A stretch of DNA of 14,473 nucleotides, from the NCBI GenBank assembly GCA_044344145.1, contig JBIJDM010000046.1:1-14473 (forward strand), written 5' to 3'. Positions 1 through 7,161 of this stretch are shown piece after piece (positions within the stretch are counted from its first letter, which is position 1; every line of letters begins with the position of its first letter). The notes beneath the pieces are model-generated. The model was not told where the DNA came from. It saw only the letters and a program-made list of their open reading frames with translations, and ran no database searches. The stretch is from JBAXGE01 sp044344145 (GTDB lineage: Bacteria; Planctomycetota; Phycisphaerae; WQYP01). Made by a program: the position numbers and the translations under genes.

Positions 1-2132
1 TCTTCCTTGGCGGTTTGCATCTCCTCGCGGATGGTTTGCACGTTCGACTGGGCCTGGCGCAGTTCCAGATCCAGTTGTGCGATGCGGGTATTACTGGCGC
101 GATTGGACAATTTCTGTCCCGGCATTTTAGCGGTAATGGGGCCTGCCACCTCGGTGAAGACAAACAGGACCGTCCCCCGCAGCGCTTCGGGCTCGGTTTG
201 GAGTTGGACCGTAATATCCACGTATTGGGTACCGCCATTGGTGCCCACCTTGAGCCCTTTGAGGGTGACCGCAGTCGGTTGCCGTTGGGCATTCTGGCTG
301 GCCTCATTCAGGGTGTAGCGCAGCCCCTCCCGGGCCATGGCAAAGATATTCCAATTGGCCTTGCCCGCAGCGGGCTCCAGATACTTGCCGGTCCGCCCGC
401 TGATATAGATAATATCGCCCGCAGCCGTGGTTAAGACCCCAGCCGGGGCATAGCGTTGCAAAATCAAGTTGTCCACCAAAACCTGCATATTGGTGACGGG
501 TTTCGCCGCTTTCCCGGCCGTACCCGTGGCCCCCAACTCGTGCATAGCACGTGAAAAGGTGTCCGGGAAAACCGCCAAACGTTCGCGCGCCGCGTGGTCC
601 AGGCGACGATACAAACGTAATTTCCCATCCAGCGGGGCAAAGAGGTCGGTACTATTGCCAATCGTTTCAGCGCTGCCCAGAAACAGGAATCCGCCGGGGT
701 TAAGACTGTAATGAAACAGCGGGAAGATTTTCTTCTGTAGTTCCGGGGTCAGATAAATCAGCAGATTACGGCAGGTGATCATATCGAGTTTGGTAAAGGG
801 CGGGTCCATAACCAGATTCTGGGGCGCAAAGATGACCATTTCGCGAATCTGTTTGCAGACCCGGTACCCGTGTTCATCGGGCACAAAGAAACGTTGCAGG
901 CGGGCTTCGGAAATATCGGCGGTAAAATTGGCCGGATAGACCCCCAGCCGGGCCTTTTCAACGGCGTCTTTATCCAAATCCGTGGCAAAGATTAACAGGG
1001 TCAGGTGCCGGGGTGGTTTGAGCTGATCCATGGCCTCCTTGAACACGATCGCCAACGAATACGCCTCCTCCCCGGTTGAACAACCGGGCGTCCAAGCCCG
1101 CAGTACAGCGCCATCGGGGCGGTTAGCCAATAGGTTGGCCATAATCTCCGCCTGCACCTGCACCCAGGCCGCGGGATCGCGGAAGAAACTGGTCACCCCG
1201 ATCAGCAACTCTTTGAACAAGAGTTCCGCTTCCTGGGGATTGGCCTGCAGATAGCGAACGTAATCTGTGATTTTGGGAATCTGGTGCAGACCCATACGCC
1301 GTTCGATACGGCGGTAGATGGTGTTTTTTTTGTACAGCGAGAAGTCGTGCCCGGTCTGATTCCGTAACATGAGCACAATCTTGTCCAGCACACCCTGCGC
1401 CTGGTCATCCATCGGCATATCGGGCAGCACAAGCAGCGGGGTATGCTTGAGATAGGCGACGATTCTTCCGGGCAATTCTTCCACCGGGGCGATCACGTCG
1501 GCCAGTCCGGCATCAATGGCGCTTTGGGGCATGCCGGAAAATTTGGCGGAGGTGGGCGCCTGGACGAACACGGCGCCGGTTTTTTCTTTAATGGCCCGTA
1601 TGCCCAGTGTGCCATCCGAGCCCATACCCGACAGGATTACGCCGATGGCACCTTCCGGAATATCATCCGCGAGAGAACGGAAAAAGGAATCAATCGGCAG
1701 GCGCAGCCCGCGCGGCGCCACCGGCGGGAGTAGATGCAGGACACCATGCAAAATGGACATATCATTATTGGGGGGAATCACATACACCTGGTCCGGTTCC
1801 ACCCGGGTACGATCTTTCACCTGCTGCACCGGCATACGGGTGGCACGTTGCAGTAATTCCGGGAGCAGGTCTTTCTGGGTAGGGTCCAGATGTTGTACGA
1901 TGACAAAGGCCATGCCGCTGTTTTGGGGCACATGATGCAGAAATAATTCCAAAGCTTCCAGCCCCCCCGCCGAGGCGCCGATGCCGATAATGGGGAAGGT
2001 CTTTTTGGCTACCGGTACCGGTGCCGACGCAGGCGTATCGGGGCGGGGCGGACGCGTCGGGAGCGGGGTTGACTTACCGGACGAGGTAGACTTTACCAAC
2101 TTGGATTTGGTCACGGGTGGTGTCTTCGCCAT
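1..2132 (-). CDS. CheB-CheR fusion chemotaxis-type methylesterase/methyltransferase (3' end outside window)
   Basis: The gene starts at the ATG at 2132-2130 and stays open through 710 codons to the window edge, so the C-terminus is missing. Residues 1-45 are a Pro/Ser/Thr/Lys-rich linker with no receiver domain. Residues 47-230 form a CheB methylesterase domain: GIGASAGG (nucleophile Ser54), VQHLDP (His81) and LSGMGSDGT (Asp173). Residues 240-510 form a CheR methyltransferase, with a helical N-terminal part containing YRRIERRMG, the SAM-binding WTPGCSTGEEAYSLA (347-361), FATDLD, and TCRNLLIYL near 453-461. Residues 550-665 resemble a PAS domain, and 675-710 begin a coiled coil. In this family the missing part usually carries more PAS domains and often a histidine kinase; that is inference. 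The visible domains would modify glutamates of chemoreceptor-like proteins, but no other che gene is in the window. A weak Shine-Dalgarno (GGGAG) lies about 11 nt upstream of the start. Confidence 0.93.
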   Translation of the reverse strand, partial: MAKTPPVTKSKLVKSTSSGKSTPLPTRPPRPDTPASAPVPVAKKTFPIIGIGASAGGLEALELFLHHVPQNSGMAFVIVQHLDPTQKDLLPELLQRATRMPVQQVKDRTRVEPDQVYVIPPNNDMSILHGVLHLLPPVAPRGLRLPIDSFFRSLADDIPEGAIGVILSGMGSDGTLGIRAIKEKTGAVFVQAPTSAKFSGMPQSAIDAGLADVIAPVEELPGRIVAYLKHTPLLVLPDMPMDDQAQGVLDKIVLMLRNQTGHDFSLYKKNTIYRRIERRMGLHQIPKITDYVRYLQANPQEAELLFKELLIGVTSFFRDPAAWVQVQAEIMANLLANRPDGAVLRAWTPGCSTGEEAYSLAIVFKEAMDQLKPPRHLTLLIFATDLDKDAVEKARLGVYPANFTADISEARLQRFFVPDEHGYRVCKQIREMVIFAPQNLVMDPPFTKLDMITCRNLLIYLTPELQKKIFPLFHYSLNPGGFLFLGSAETIGNSTDLFAPLDGKLRLYRRLDHAARERLAVFPDTFSRAMHELGATGTAGKAAKPVTNMQVLVDNLILQRYAPAGVLTTAAGDIIYISGRTGKYLEPAAGKANWNIFAMAREGLRYTLNEASQNAQRQPTAVTLKGLKVGTNGGTQYVDITVQLQTEPEALRGTVLFVFTEVAGPITAKMPGQKLSNRASNTRIAQLDLELRQAQSNVQTIREEMQTAKE

Positions 2133-2147
2133 AATGATTCAAACTCC

Positions 2148-2157
2148 CAGTTAACTG
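2148..2157. repeat. 10-bp perfect palindrome upstream of the CheB-CheR start
   Basis: CAGTTAACTG is a perfect palindrome lying 16 nt upstream of the CheB-CheR start codon. It sits just downstream of a possible minus-strand -10 (TACAAT, 2165-2160), for which I see no good -35. It could be an operator. However, about 14 perfect 10-bp palindromes are expected by chance in a window this size, so this is weak evidence. Confidence 0.25.
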
Positions 2158-2180
2158 TCATTGTAACATGGGATGGCGAA

Positions 2181-2208
2181 TCCACACCCGGATAAATGCC
2201 ATTATATT
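2181..2208 (+). promoter_or_regulatory. Candidate distal promoter, plus strand
   Basis: TCCACA (4/6 to the sigma70 -35) is followed after 16 bp by TATATT (5/6 to the -10). The predicted transcript start near 2215 would place both stem-loops at 2243-2326 in the RNA. That RNA would be either a leader of about 300 nt for the ABC-F gene or an independent small RNA. The match is modest and the call is inferred from consensus only. Confidence 0.2.
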
Positions 2209-2242
2209 CACGGCCAATCGGGTACTTCCGCATGACACATAC

Positions 2243-2286
2243 GCGCGGTGGCCCCCGGCGTCACCACTGGCAATGGTTCACCGCGC
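2243..2286 (+). promoter_or_regulatory. Stem-loop, 8-bp GC-rich stem
   Basis: GCGCGGTG (2243-2250) is the exact reverse complement of CACCGCGC (2279-2286), enclosing 28 nt. Within the loop, ACCA (2263-2266) can pair with TGGT (2274-2277). The stem lies 13 nt before a second, stronger stem-loop, so the pair may form one structured RNA. No T-run follows it, so it is not a typical intrinsic terminator. Confidence 0.35.
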
Positions 2287-2290
2287 ACAC

Positions 2291-2326
2291 TTAAGCCGGG
2301 ATGGAATTTACCGCTTAAATTCCATC
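2291..2326 (+). promoter_or_regulatory. Stem-loop, 11-bp perfect stem with an alternative overlapping helix
   Basis: GATGGAATTTA (2300-2310) and TAAATTCCATC (2316-2326) are exact reverse complements around a 5-nt loop (CCGCT). A competing helix pairs TTAAGCCGG (2291-2299, one bulged C) with CCGCTTAA (2311-2318). The two helices share bases and cannot form together. A perfect 11-bp stem with a loop this short is unexpected by chance in 14.5 kb (about 0.02 expected for loops of 3-8 nt). It may be a regulatory RNA element or a dyad operator. The stem is AT-rich and has no following T-run, which argues against a terminator. Confidence 0.45.
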
Positions 2327-2483
2327 GTCACACGCTGTTTGTCACAATCCGTAGTGGCCTCCCGAACCGACATCAACCGAGATTGGACTCGATATATCTT
2401 TTAGGCATCATCATTTTGGCTACCGCGCAGGATGGTCAAGTGTCAACATATCAGCTTTGCGGGCACATTGTCACCGTACCGGA

Positions 2484-2511
2484 TTGCTTAATTCGCCGGG
2501 ATGACGATAAT
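2484..2511 (+). promoter_or_regulatory. Candidate promoter for a leaderless ABC-F transcript
   Basis: TTGCTT is followed after 16 bp by GATAAT (5/6 to TATAAT). The hexamer ends 10 nt before the ABC-F ATG, so transcription would begin at or within a few nucleotides of the start codon. The interval to the ATG has no Shine-Dalgarno, which fits a leaderless mRNA. Confidence 0.35.
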
Positions 2512-2521
2512 CTAGCCCCTT

Positions 2522-4456
2522 ATGGCATTGGCGTACCTTAATCGCGTGACGAAAAGTTTTGGGCATCGGATCATCCTGCGTGAGCTGGATATGGAAGTCC
2601 AGCCGGGGCAGCGCATTGGCCTGATCGGGCCTAATGGGGCGGGAAAATCCACATTACTGAAGATTTTAGCCGGGGAAGAGCAGGCCGATACCGGTACCGC
2701 AGGCATCGCCCGTAATACCCGCTGGTCGTATGTCTCCCAGTATCCCAATCTGGATCAGGAAGCCAGCATCCACCATGTGGTCATGCAGGCCTTTCAGGAA
2801 GTGGACGGGGTTTACGAAGATATGATGGCCCTGGCCCAACGGATGGCCGAGGCCCCCGAAGAGTTTGAAACGCTGGCCAATCGGTACAGCGAGTTGGAGC
2901 ATCGTTTCGAGCAACTCGGCGGGGCCGACATCGAGCGTAAGTTGGAAATGATTCTGGAACAACTGGGCTTTGCCCGGGAAGTCTGGGGCCAAAAAATCGG
3001 CACCCTCTCCGGCGGACAGAAATCACGCGTGCAGTTAGCCCGCATGCTGCTGGAAGAACCTGAATTTCTCATTCTGGACGAACCCACCAATCACCTTGAT
3101 ATGCAGATGATGAATTGGGTGGAAAAGACCCTGAGTAATCTGACCAATGTCACGATTCTGGTGGTCTCGCATGATCGCTACTTCCTGGATTCTGTGGTGG
3201 ACGAAATCTACGATCTACGCGGCGGGGTGATCGAAAAATACCCCGGCAATTACAGCGCGTATCTCACGCTCAAGGCCGAACGTGAACTGGCGTTGGATCG
3301 GGCCAGCAAGCAACAGCAAAATTACATCGCCAAGCAGGAAGAATACGTCCGGCGGTTTTCCGCCGGCCAGCGGGCCAAACAGGCCCGGGGCCGTAAAACC
3401 CGTCTGGAACGCCTCAAACGCGACAACCTGATCAACGGGGTGCAACGCGACAACCGCCGGGTGATTCTGAATCCCAAGGTGGAACGCCCCAGCGGTAACG
3501 ATGTGTTACTCATCGAAGATTTGAGCAAGAACTACCCCGGCCGCAAGCTGTTTGATAACCTCAATCTGCGGTTGATCCGGGGCAAGCGCGTGGGCATCAT
3601 CGGGCCCAATGGTTCGGGCAAGACCACGTTGCTGAACATCCTCTCCGACATTGCCCAACCCGATTCGGGCACGTTCCGTTGGGGCCATGGCGTCCAACTT
3701 GCCTACTACCGGCAGGAACAGCAGAATCTCGATCCCAAGCTGAATGTTTTGGAACAACTACAGAAAGTCCGCATCACCGCCAACCAGCAACAACTCCGCG
3801 ATCTGGCGGCGATGTTCATGTTCAGCGGTGATAACGTGGAAAAAGAAATCGGCGTCCTCTCCGGCGGAGAACGCGCCCGCGTGGCGATGGCCATTCTTCT
3901 GATGAATCCGGCCAATACCATGCTGATGGACGAACCTACCAATCACTTGGACCTGCAAACCTGCGATGTGCTGGAAGATGCGCTAGATGATTATGACGGC
4001 ACACTGCTGCTGGTCTCGCATGACCGTTATTTCCTGGATCAAGTGTGCGATACCATCATCGCGCTGGATGGTCTGGGCGGATGGATGGTTTATGCCGGTG
4101 GGTATACCGCGTATACGGAAAAACTGGCGGAGTTGCAGTCCGAGAAAAAGAAAGCCGCGGCTGTGGCTACCGCACCACCCAAGCCGGTGGTGAAAAAGAC
4201 TGCGGAAAAAGCGCCTAAGCCGGCGGCGGATAAACCCAAAATCCCCTACGTGGTCGCCCGGTTGTCGCTGCCTGAAATCGAAGCCAAGATTGCCGAAATC
4301 GAAGCCAACATCAAAACCCACAACAGCAAATACAGCCAACGTGACACCCGCAACCGGCCCGAGCGCATGGCAGAACTGCAGGCGGAATACAATGCGCTGC
4401 AATCAGAACTGCAAAAGTGGCTGGGGTATTGGGAACTCAAGGCTGCCCACGGCTGA
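2522..4456 (+). CDS. ABC-F family ATP-binding protein (Uup/YdiF-like)
   Basis: This 644-residue soluble protein has two ABC ATPase domains and no membrane segment, the ABC-F architecture. Domain 1 carries Walker A GPNGAGKST (36-44), signature LSGGQ near 162 and Walker B LILDEPTNHLD near 182-192. Domain 2 carries Walker A GPNGSGKTT (361-369), signature LSGGE at 446 and MLMDEPTNHLD near 467-477. The charged helical linker lies at about 245-320. After domain 2 comes a Lys/Ala/Pro-rich hinge (about 545-575) and a C-terminal helical hairpin to the end, as in Uup. ABC-F proteins act at the ribosomal E/P region; some relieve stalling and some protect against antibiotics. The subfamily cannot be set from sequence alone, and Uup-like is my best guess. 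No Shine-Dalgarno precedes the ATG. The stop codon touches the recR stop on the other strand. Confidence 0.93.
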   Translation: MALAYLNRVTKSFGHRIILRELDMEVQPGQRIGLIGPNGAGKSTLLKILAGEEQADTGTAGIARNTRWSYVSQYPNLDQEASIHHVVMQAFQEVDGVYEDMMALAQRMAEAPEEFETLANRYSELEHRFEQLGGADIERKLEMILEQLGFAREVWGQKIGTLSGGQKSRVQLARMLLEEPEFLILDEPTNHLDMQMMNWVEKTLSNLTNVTILVVSHDRYFLDSVVDEIYDLRGGVIEKYPGNYSAYLTLKAERELALDRASKQQQNYIAKQEEYVRRFSAGQRAKQARGRKTRLERLKRDNLINGVQRDNRRVILNPKVERPSGNDVLLIEDLSKNYPGRKLFDNLNLRLIRGKRVGIIGPNGSGKTTLLNILSDIAQPDSGTFRWGHGVQLAYYRQEQQNLDPKLNVLEQLQKVRITANQQQLRDLAAMFMFSGDNVEKEIGVLSGGERARVAMAILLMNPANTMLMDEPTNHLDLQTCDVLEDALDDYDGTLLLVSHDRYFLDQVCDTIIALDGLGGWMVYAGGYTAYTEKLAELQSEKKKAAAVATAPPKPVVKKTAEKAPKPAADKPKIPYVVARLSLPEIEAKIAEIEANIKTHNSKYSQRDTRNRPERMAELQAEYNALQSELQKWLGYWELKAAHG

Positions 4457-4459
4457 TCA
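4454..4459. other. Abutting convergent stop codons forming TGATCA
   Basis: The ABC-F stop TGA (4454-4456) and the recR stop (TCA at 4457-4459, read as TGA on the minus strand) are directly adjacent. Together they make the palindrome TGATCA. There is no intergenic space for an intrinsic terminator of either gene, so transcripts presumably run into each other. Confidence 0.9.
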
Positions 4460-5083
4460 CCAGCTGCGGCGTTCCAACATGGCATCCGACAAAATCTGGA
4501 GATTGGAATATTCGATCTGAGCGCCGGTGGGCAAGCCCCGGGCCAGACGTGATATTTTCACCGGAGTCCCCTGTAAACGCTGCTGGATATAGGTTGCGGT
4601 CGCGTCGCCATCGGCGGTGGGATTGGTGGCCAGAATGATTTCCTTGATGGGGACGGCCTGACTCTGACTGGCCATGATACGCTGATACAACGGCTCCACC
4701 GTCAACTGCTCCGCGCCCAAGCCATCACGCGGTTTGAGCGTACCGAGCAAGACGTGATACAGCCCCTGAAAGATGCCGGTAGCTTCAATCTGGAATAAAT
4801 CGCGTGGCTGTTCCACAACACATACCAGACTGCGGTCGCGTTTGTCCGAGGCACACAAGGGACAGGGGTCTGCTTCGGTGATATTGAAACATTGCGAGCA
4901 ATTGCGGACTTGTTCTTTGATGGCGCGGATGGCCTCGGACAACGCCAGAACTTTGTCTTTGGGTTCGCGCACGAGATGATATGCAAGCCGCTCCGCCGTG
5001 CGCGTGCCGATCCCCGGCAGGGCGGCAATCTGTTCAATCAGGTCCTGCAGCACTTTGGTATAACCATCATAATTCCGGCCCAT
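4457..5083 (-). CDS. recR: Recombination mediator protein RecR
   Basis: The 208-residue product has the normal RecR length and order. It shows an N-terminal helix-hairpin-helix (LPGIGTRTAERLAYHL, 22-37), a zinc finger with Cys62, Cys65, Cys74 and Cys77, and a Toprim domain from VVEQPRDL (89-96) through the acidic loop ATNPTADGDATATYI (152-166). The C-terminus carries the LARGLPTG motif (180-187). RecR works with RecF and RecO to load RecA on SSB-coated gaps. The ATG is preceded by a G-rich stretch (AGGGGGG, 5094-5088). The ybaB stop lies 19 nt upstream, the usual ybaB-recR pairing, so the two are probably co-transcribed. The gene converges on the ABC-F gene with no bases between the stops. 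Confidence 0.97.
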   Translation of the reverse strand: MGRNYDGYTKVLQDLIEQIAALPGIGTRTAERLAYHLVREPKDKVLALSEAIRAIKEQVRNCSQCFNITEADPCPLCASDKRDRSLVCVVEQPRDLFQIEATGIFQGLYHVLLGTLKPRDGLGAEQLTVEPLYQRIMASQSQAVPIKEIILATNPTADGDATATYIQQRLQGTPVKISRLARGLPTGAQIEYSNLQILSDAMLERRSW

Positions 5084-5102
5084 GGTGCCCCCCTGCCGCG
5101 AG

Positions 5103-5453
5103 TTAGGATTGCCCCAGCGATTTCATGGCGTCCTGCATGGCGCCCAGATCCACGCCTTCCATGGCTTTGGCGGATTCCGCCTGAATCTGCAACGCCATCG
5201 CCCGCATGGCCTGATTCACCGCCATCCGGCCCATGTCCGCGATGGTCTGTAAATCCGACGTGCTGGCAGTAGCCGCGATACGGTAATCCACCACCTGGAA
5301 TTCCCCGCTGACGATGACCGTCACGGGGCCGGCCTGTCCGGTGGAACGCAACGACGGCACCCGGCGCTGCACTTCCTGCATACGATCCTGCATCTGCTTG
5401 GCTTTACTGAGCATTGGCCCCAATTGGGCCAATTGCTTGATGGAATCAAACAT
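5103..5453 (-). CDS. YbaB/EbfC family nucleoid-associated protein
   Basis: The 116-residue product fits the small YbaB/EbfC family, whose members form dimers that bind DNA and are usually encoded directly before recR. It opens with the typical helical part (SKAKQMQDRMQEVQ, about 16-29). A beta-rich core follows (GPVTVIVSGEFQVVDYRI, 42-59), then a C-terminal helical part rich in Ala and Met (about 66-105). It lies 23 nt after the upstream unknown gene and 19 nt before recR, all on the minus strand. A weak GAGAG lies upstream of the ATG. The protein's exact role remains unsettled in the family; nucleoid organisation is the usual inference. Confidence 0.92.
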   Translation of the reverse strand: MFDSIKQLAQLGPMLSKAKQMQDRMQEVQRRVPSLRSTGQAGPVTVIVSGEFQVVDYRIAATASTSDLQTIADMGRMAVNQAMRAMALQIQAESAKAMEGVDLGAMQDAMKSLGQS

Positions 5454-5476
5454 AAATTATCACTCTCGGGAAAAAA

Positions 5477-6454
5477 TTAGTCCTGATACTGGGCTTCTTC
5501 GGCCTGCTTGACCTTTTGGCCCATGATGATGGCCATAACCACCAGCACCACGGCAATCGGCAAACACATAACCATCGAATACGCCATAAAAGCGGAGGCG
5601 AATTGCACACTGTTTTCTGCGGTATTGGGGTCGATATACCAGCGTACCAGCGGGAAACCAGTCATCTTACCCATGATCGAAATGACCGCGCCCACGGCCC
5701 ACAGGCCAATAAACAGCAAGATGGCGGAGAGGGTGAACATGATCGGAATAGCGGCGTTGTACCAACTGGGCACTTTCGCAACCCGCGCGGGACGACGCTG
5801 GGAGCGTTCGCGTTCGCGCACCGGCGCCCGAACCTGACGACGCACGGGCACTTCCTCCTCAACTTCTTCTTCAATTTCCTCTTCGACTTCTACCTCGGAC
5901 TCATATTCCTCTTCTGCTTCAACTTCTTCGACTTCTTCCACCGCCGCTTCGGGTTCGGATTCCACTTCGGTCGGCGCGTCCGGCGCTTCGGCGACTTCTT
6001 CTGGAGCCTCTTCGTAGGCTTCAACTGCTTCGGGCTGGGCCAATTCGGCCTCTTGGTCTTCGTCCACACGATTATCCGCTGGCCGGGAGACACCGATGTT
6101 ATTTAAATCAATTTCTTTGGCAGACTGAACTTCAACCAGATTGTTGTTGGCATTACCCGATGAAGTCTTGGCGGTAGGTTTGATGAGTTTTGGGGTAGGC
6201 AGACGCGAAGCTTTGGACGTTGGGAACGGTTCTTGCGGGCTGGGGGCGATTTGGTCTTCTGGACCTACTTGTCCACGAACCATCATTCCGACATAACCGC
6301 TGGCACTGGCACTATCATCGTCCTGATTAACCGGCTTGCCGGTACGCACGGGCTGCTGGGGAACACCTTTAGCCCCCTGGGCTGGGGCCTGCGCGTCCCC
6401 CTGCAATGCGGCTAAGGCATCAAAGGCACTTGAGTTACGTTTGGGTGGTGGCAT
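5477..6454 (-). CDS. Unknown acidic protein with two C-terminal membrane segments
   Basis: I do not recognise this 325-residue protein. Residues 1-130 are low-complexity (Ala/Pro/Ser/Gln/Asn-rich) and probably disordered. Residues 131-202 are extremely Glu-rich, with EEVEEVEAEEE- and EVEVEEEIEEE-type repeats, and are followed abruptly by an Arg-rich stretch (205-224). Two hydrophobic segments follow at about 234-261 and 285-312, separated by a short loop (FPLVRWYIDPNTAENS), and a short charged tail ends the protein. With two helices the long acidic N-terminus and the tail would both be cytoplasmic, in line with the positive residues just before the first helix. It begins a probable operon with ybaB and recR, in the place where dnaX often stands. 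A weak GGAG lies 12 nt before the ATG. Confidence 0.85.
   Translation of the reverse strand: MPPPKRNSSAFDALAALQGDAQAPAQGAKGVPQQPVRTGKPVNQDDDSASASGYVGMMVRGQVGPEDQIAPSPQEPFPTSKASRLPTPKLIKPTAKTSSGNANNNLVEVQSAKEIDLNNIGVSRPADNRVDEDQEAELAQPEAVEAYEEAPEEVAEAPDAPTEVESEPEAAVEEVEEVEAEEEYESEVEVEEEIEEEVEEEVPVRRQVRAPVRERERSQRRPARVAKVPSWYNAAIPIMFTLSAILLFIGLWAVGAVISIMGKMTGFPLVRWYIDPNTAENSVQFASAFMAYSMVMCLPIAVVLVVMAIIMGQKVKQAEEAQYQD
5849..6057. repeat. Low-complexity glutamate-codon tract
   Basis: On the plus strand this stretch is built of repeated CTTCTTC/CTTC-like units. They encode the Glu-rich segment (about residues 133-202) of the minus-strand acidic protein. The long plus-strand open frame across it (5516-6106) is an artefact of the repeat, being rich in Phe from TTC read on the wrong strand. 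Such tracts are prone to length variation between strains. Confidence 0.7.
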
Positions 6455-6514
6455 GAGTATCGTACTCCAAAGGACACGTGGCAGATACGGACGTATAAGT
6501 CGCTATTAGCCCTT

Positions 6515-6544
6515 AGTATACCCCATCCGACAGGCCCTCGGCAA
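6515..6544 (-). promoter_or_regulatory. Candidate promoter of the acidic protein-ybaB-recR operon
   Basis: On the minus strand, TTGCCG (6544-6539, 4/6 to -35) is followed after 18 bp by TATACT (6520-6515, 5/6 to -10). The expected transcript start near 6508 gives a leader of about 54 nt before the ATG at 6454. This is the only reasonable sigma70-like pair I found in the 121-bp gap upstream of the operon. Confidence 0.4.
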
Positions 6545-6575
6545 AGTCTAATTTGTGATTTTGGTTCGATCCGAA

Positions 6576-7148
6576 TTATGCCGACCAACGCCTTTCCAGA
6601 GCGAGAAAATCGGCTTTTTGGTCACAGCCGCCATGGCCGGAATAACCCGTCAGAGCACCATCCCGGCCCAAAACACGATGGCAAGGGATGATCAATGGCC
6701 ACGGATTACGGGCCAGGGCCTGTCCCACCCACCGAGCTGCACGCGGACTGCCGATCATGGCCGCCAAGCCACCGTAGCTGGTTGTCGTCCCCACCGTAAT
6801 CGCACAGACACCCCGCAAGACGCGCTGCTGGGCCAGCGAACAGACCGACCAATCTACATATTCACGTAATTTATCCCAAGCCGCTATTTGCTTCCGATTA
6901 GGCTGCGAGTCTTGGCGGTAATAACAGTCCAGTAAGTCTGTTAGCAGGTCCAACCAAGGAGGGGCAACATTACTGGATACGGGTTTCGGGATCGGACCGG
7001 CTGATAAGGAGCGTGGCAAGGTAAGACTAACCAGTTGGTACGGCGCATCCGGCCGATATTCGACTTCCCAATATAGCTTCTGGGAACCCCGCCCCAAGGT
7101 AAGATATTGTCGGCTGGATCGTGTTATTTGGCTGGTTTTATGCAACAT
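6576..7148 (-). CDS. Methylated-DNA--protein-cysteine S-methyltransferase (O6-alkylguanine-DNA alkyltransferase)
   Basis: From the chosen start the product has 190 residues. The C-terminal half is a classical alkyltransferase domain: TTTSYGGLAAMIG (121-133), RAARWVGQALARNP (136-149, with the arginine-finger helix), PCHRVL (155-160, acceptor Cys156) and GYSGHGGCDQKADFLALE (168-185). It transfers alkyl groups from O6-alkylguanine to its own cysteine, a one-time repair reaction. The N-terminal 90 residues are divergent, as is usual for this family. The frame stays open up to 7223, but that would overlap the divergent gene starting at 7207. The ATG at 7148 has GAGG 6 nt upstream (7158-7155), so I chose it. 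It is a single-gene unit by layout. Confidence 0.93.
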   Translation of the reverse strand: MLHKTSQITRSSRQYLTLGRGSQKLYWEVEYRPDAPYQLVSLTLPRSLSAGPIPKPVSSNVAPPWLDLLTDLLDCYYRQDSQPNRKQIAAWDKLREYVDWSVCSLAQQRVLRGVCAITVGTTTSYGGLAAMIGSPRAARWVGQALARNPWPLIIPCHRVLGRDGALTGYSGHGGCDQKADFLALERRWSA

Positions 7149-7154
7149 GCTCAT

Positions 7155-7158
7155 CCTC
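7155..7158 (-). promoter_or_regulatory. Ribosome binding site that sets the alkyltransferase start
   Basis: GAGG on the minus strand lies 6 nt before the ATG at 7148-7146. The in-frame ATG at 7154 abuts the GAGG with no spacing. Upstream ATGs at 7208, 7214 and 7223 lack such a site and run into the divergent gene. Confidence 0.6.
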
Positions 7159-7161
7159 GCG

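Larger units (their letters stand above)
2133..2521. other. 389-bp divergent intergenic region with stem-loops
   Basis: This is the only sizeable non-coding stretch in the window. It separates the divergent CheB-CheR and ABC-F genes. It contains a 10-bp palindrome (2148-2157), an 8-bp inverted repeat (2243-2250 with 2279-2286), an 11-bp perfect inverted repeat (2300-2310 with 2316-2326), a direct repeat of GTCACA (2327-2332 and 2341-2346), and two candidate plus-strand promoters. Two short open frames here (2168-2404 and 2248-2541) show no recognisable protein features or start signals, so I do not call them genes. There is no clear U-tract terminator. Confidence 0.7.

Noticed and set aside
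15..434. Plus-strand 139-codon open frame
   Set aside because: It lies wholly antisense to the CheB-CheR fusion, whose motifs and continuous 710-codon frame are clear.
2378..2402. Possible terminator (CGAG/CTCG hairpin before CTTTT)
   Set aside because: The stem is only 4 bp and the T-run is short and displaced; no gene ends here.
2441..2446. Perfect TTGACA on the minus strand in the intergenic region
   Set aside because: No -10-like hexamer at a 16-18 bp distance, and it is almost 300 bp from the CheB-CheR start.
2168..2541. Two short plus-strand frames (2168-2404, 2248-2541) in the intergenic region
   Set aside because: They have no ribosome binding site and no recognisable protein features; the stem-loop sequences lie inside them, and the second runs into the ABC-F start.
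5516..6106. Plus-strand 196-codon frame with many Phe
   Set aside because: It is a by-product of the Glu-codon repeats of the minus-strand acidic protein.
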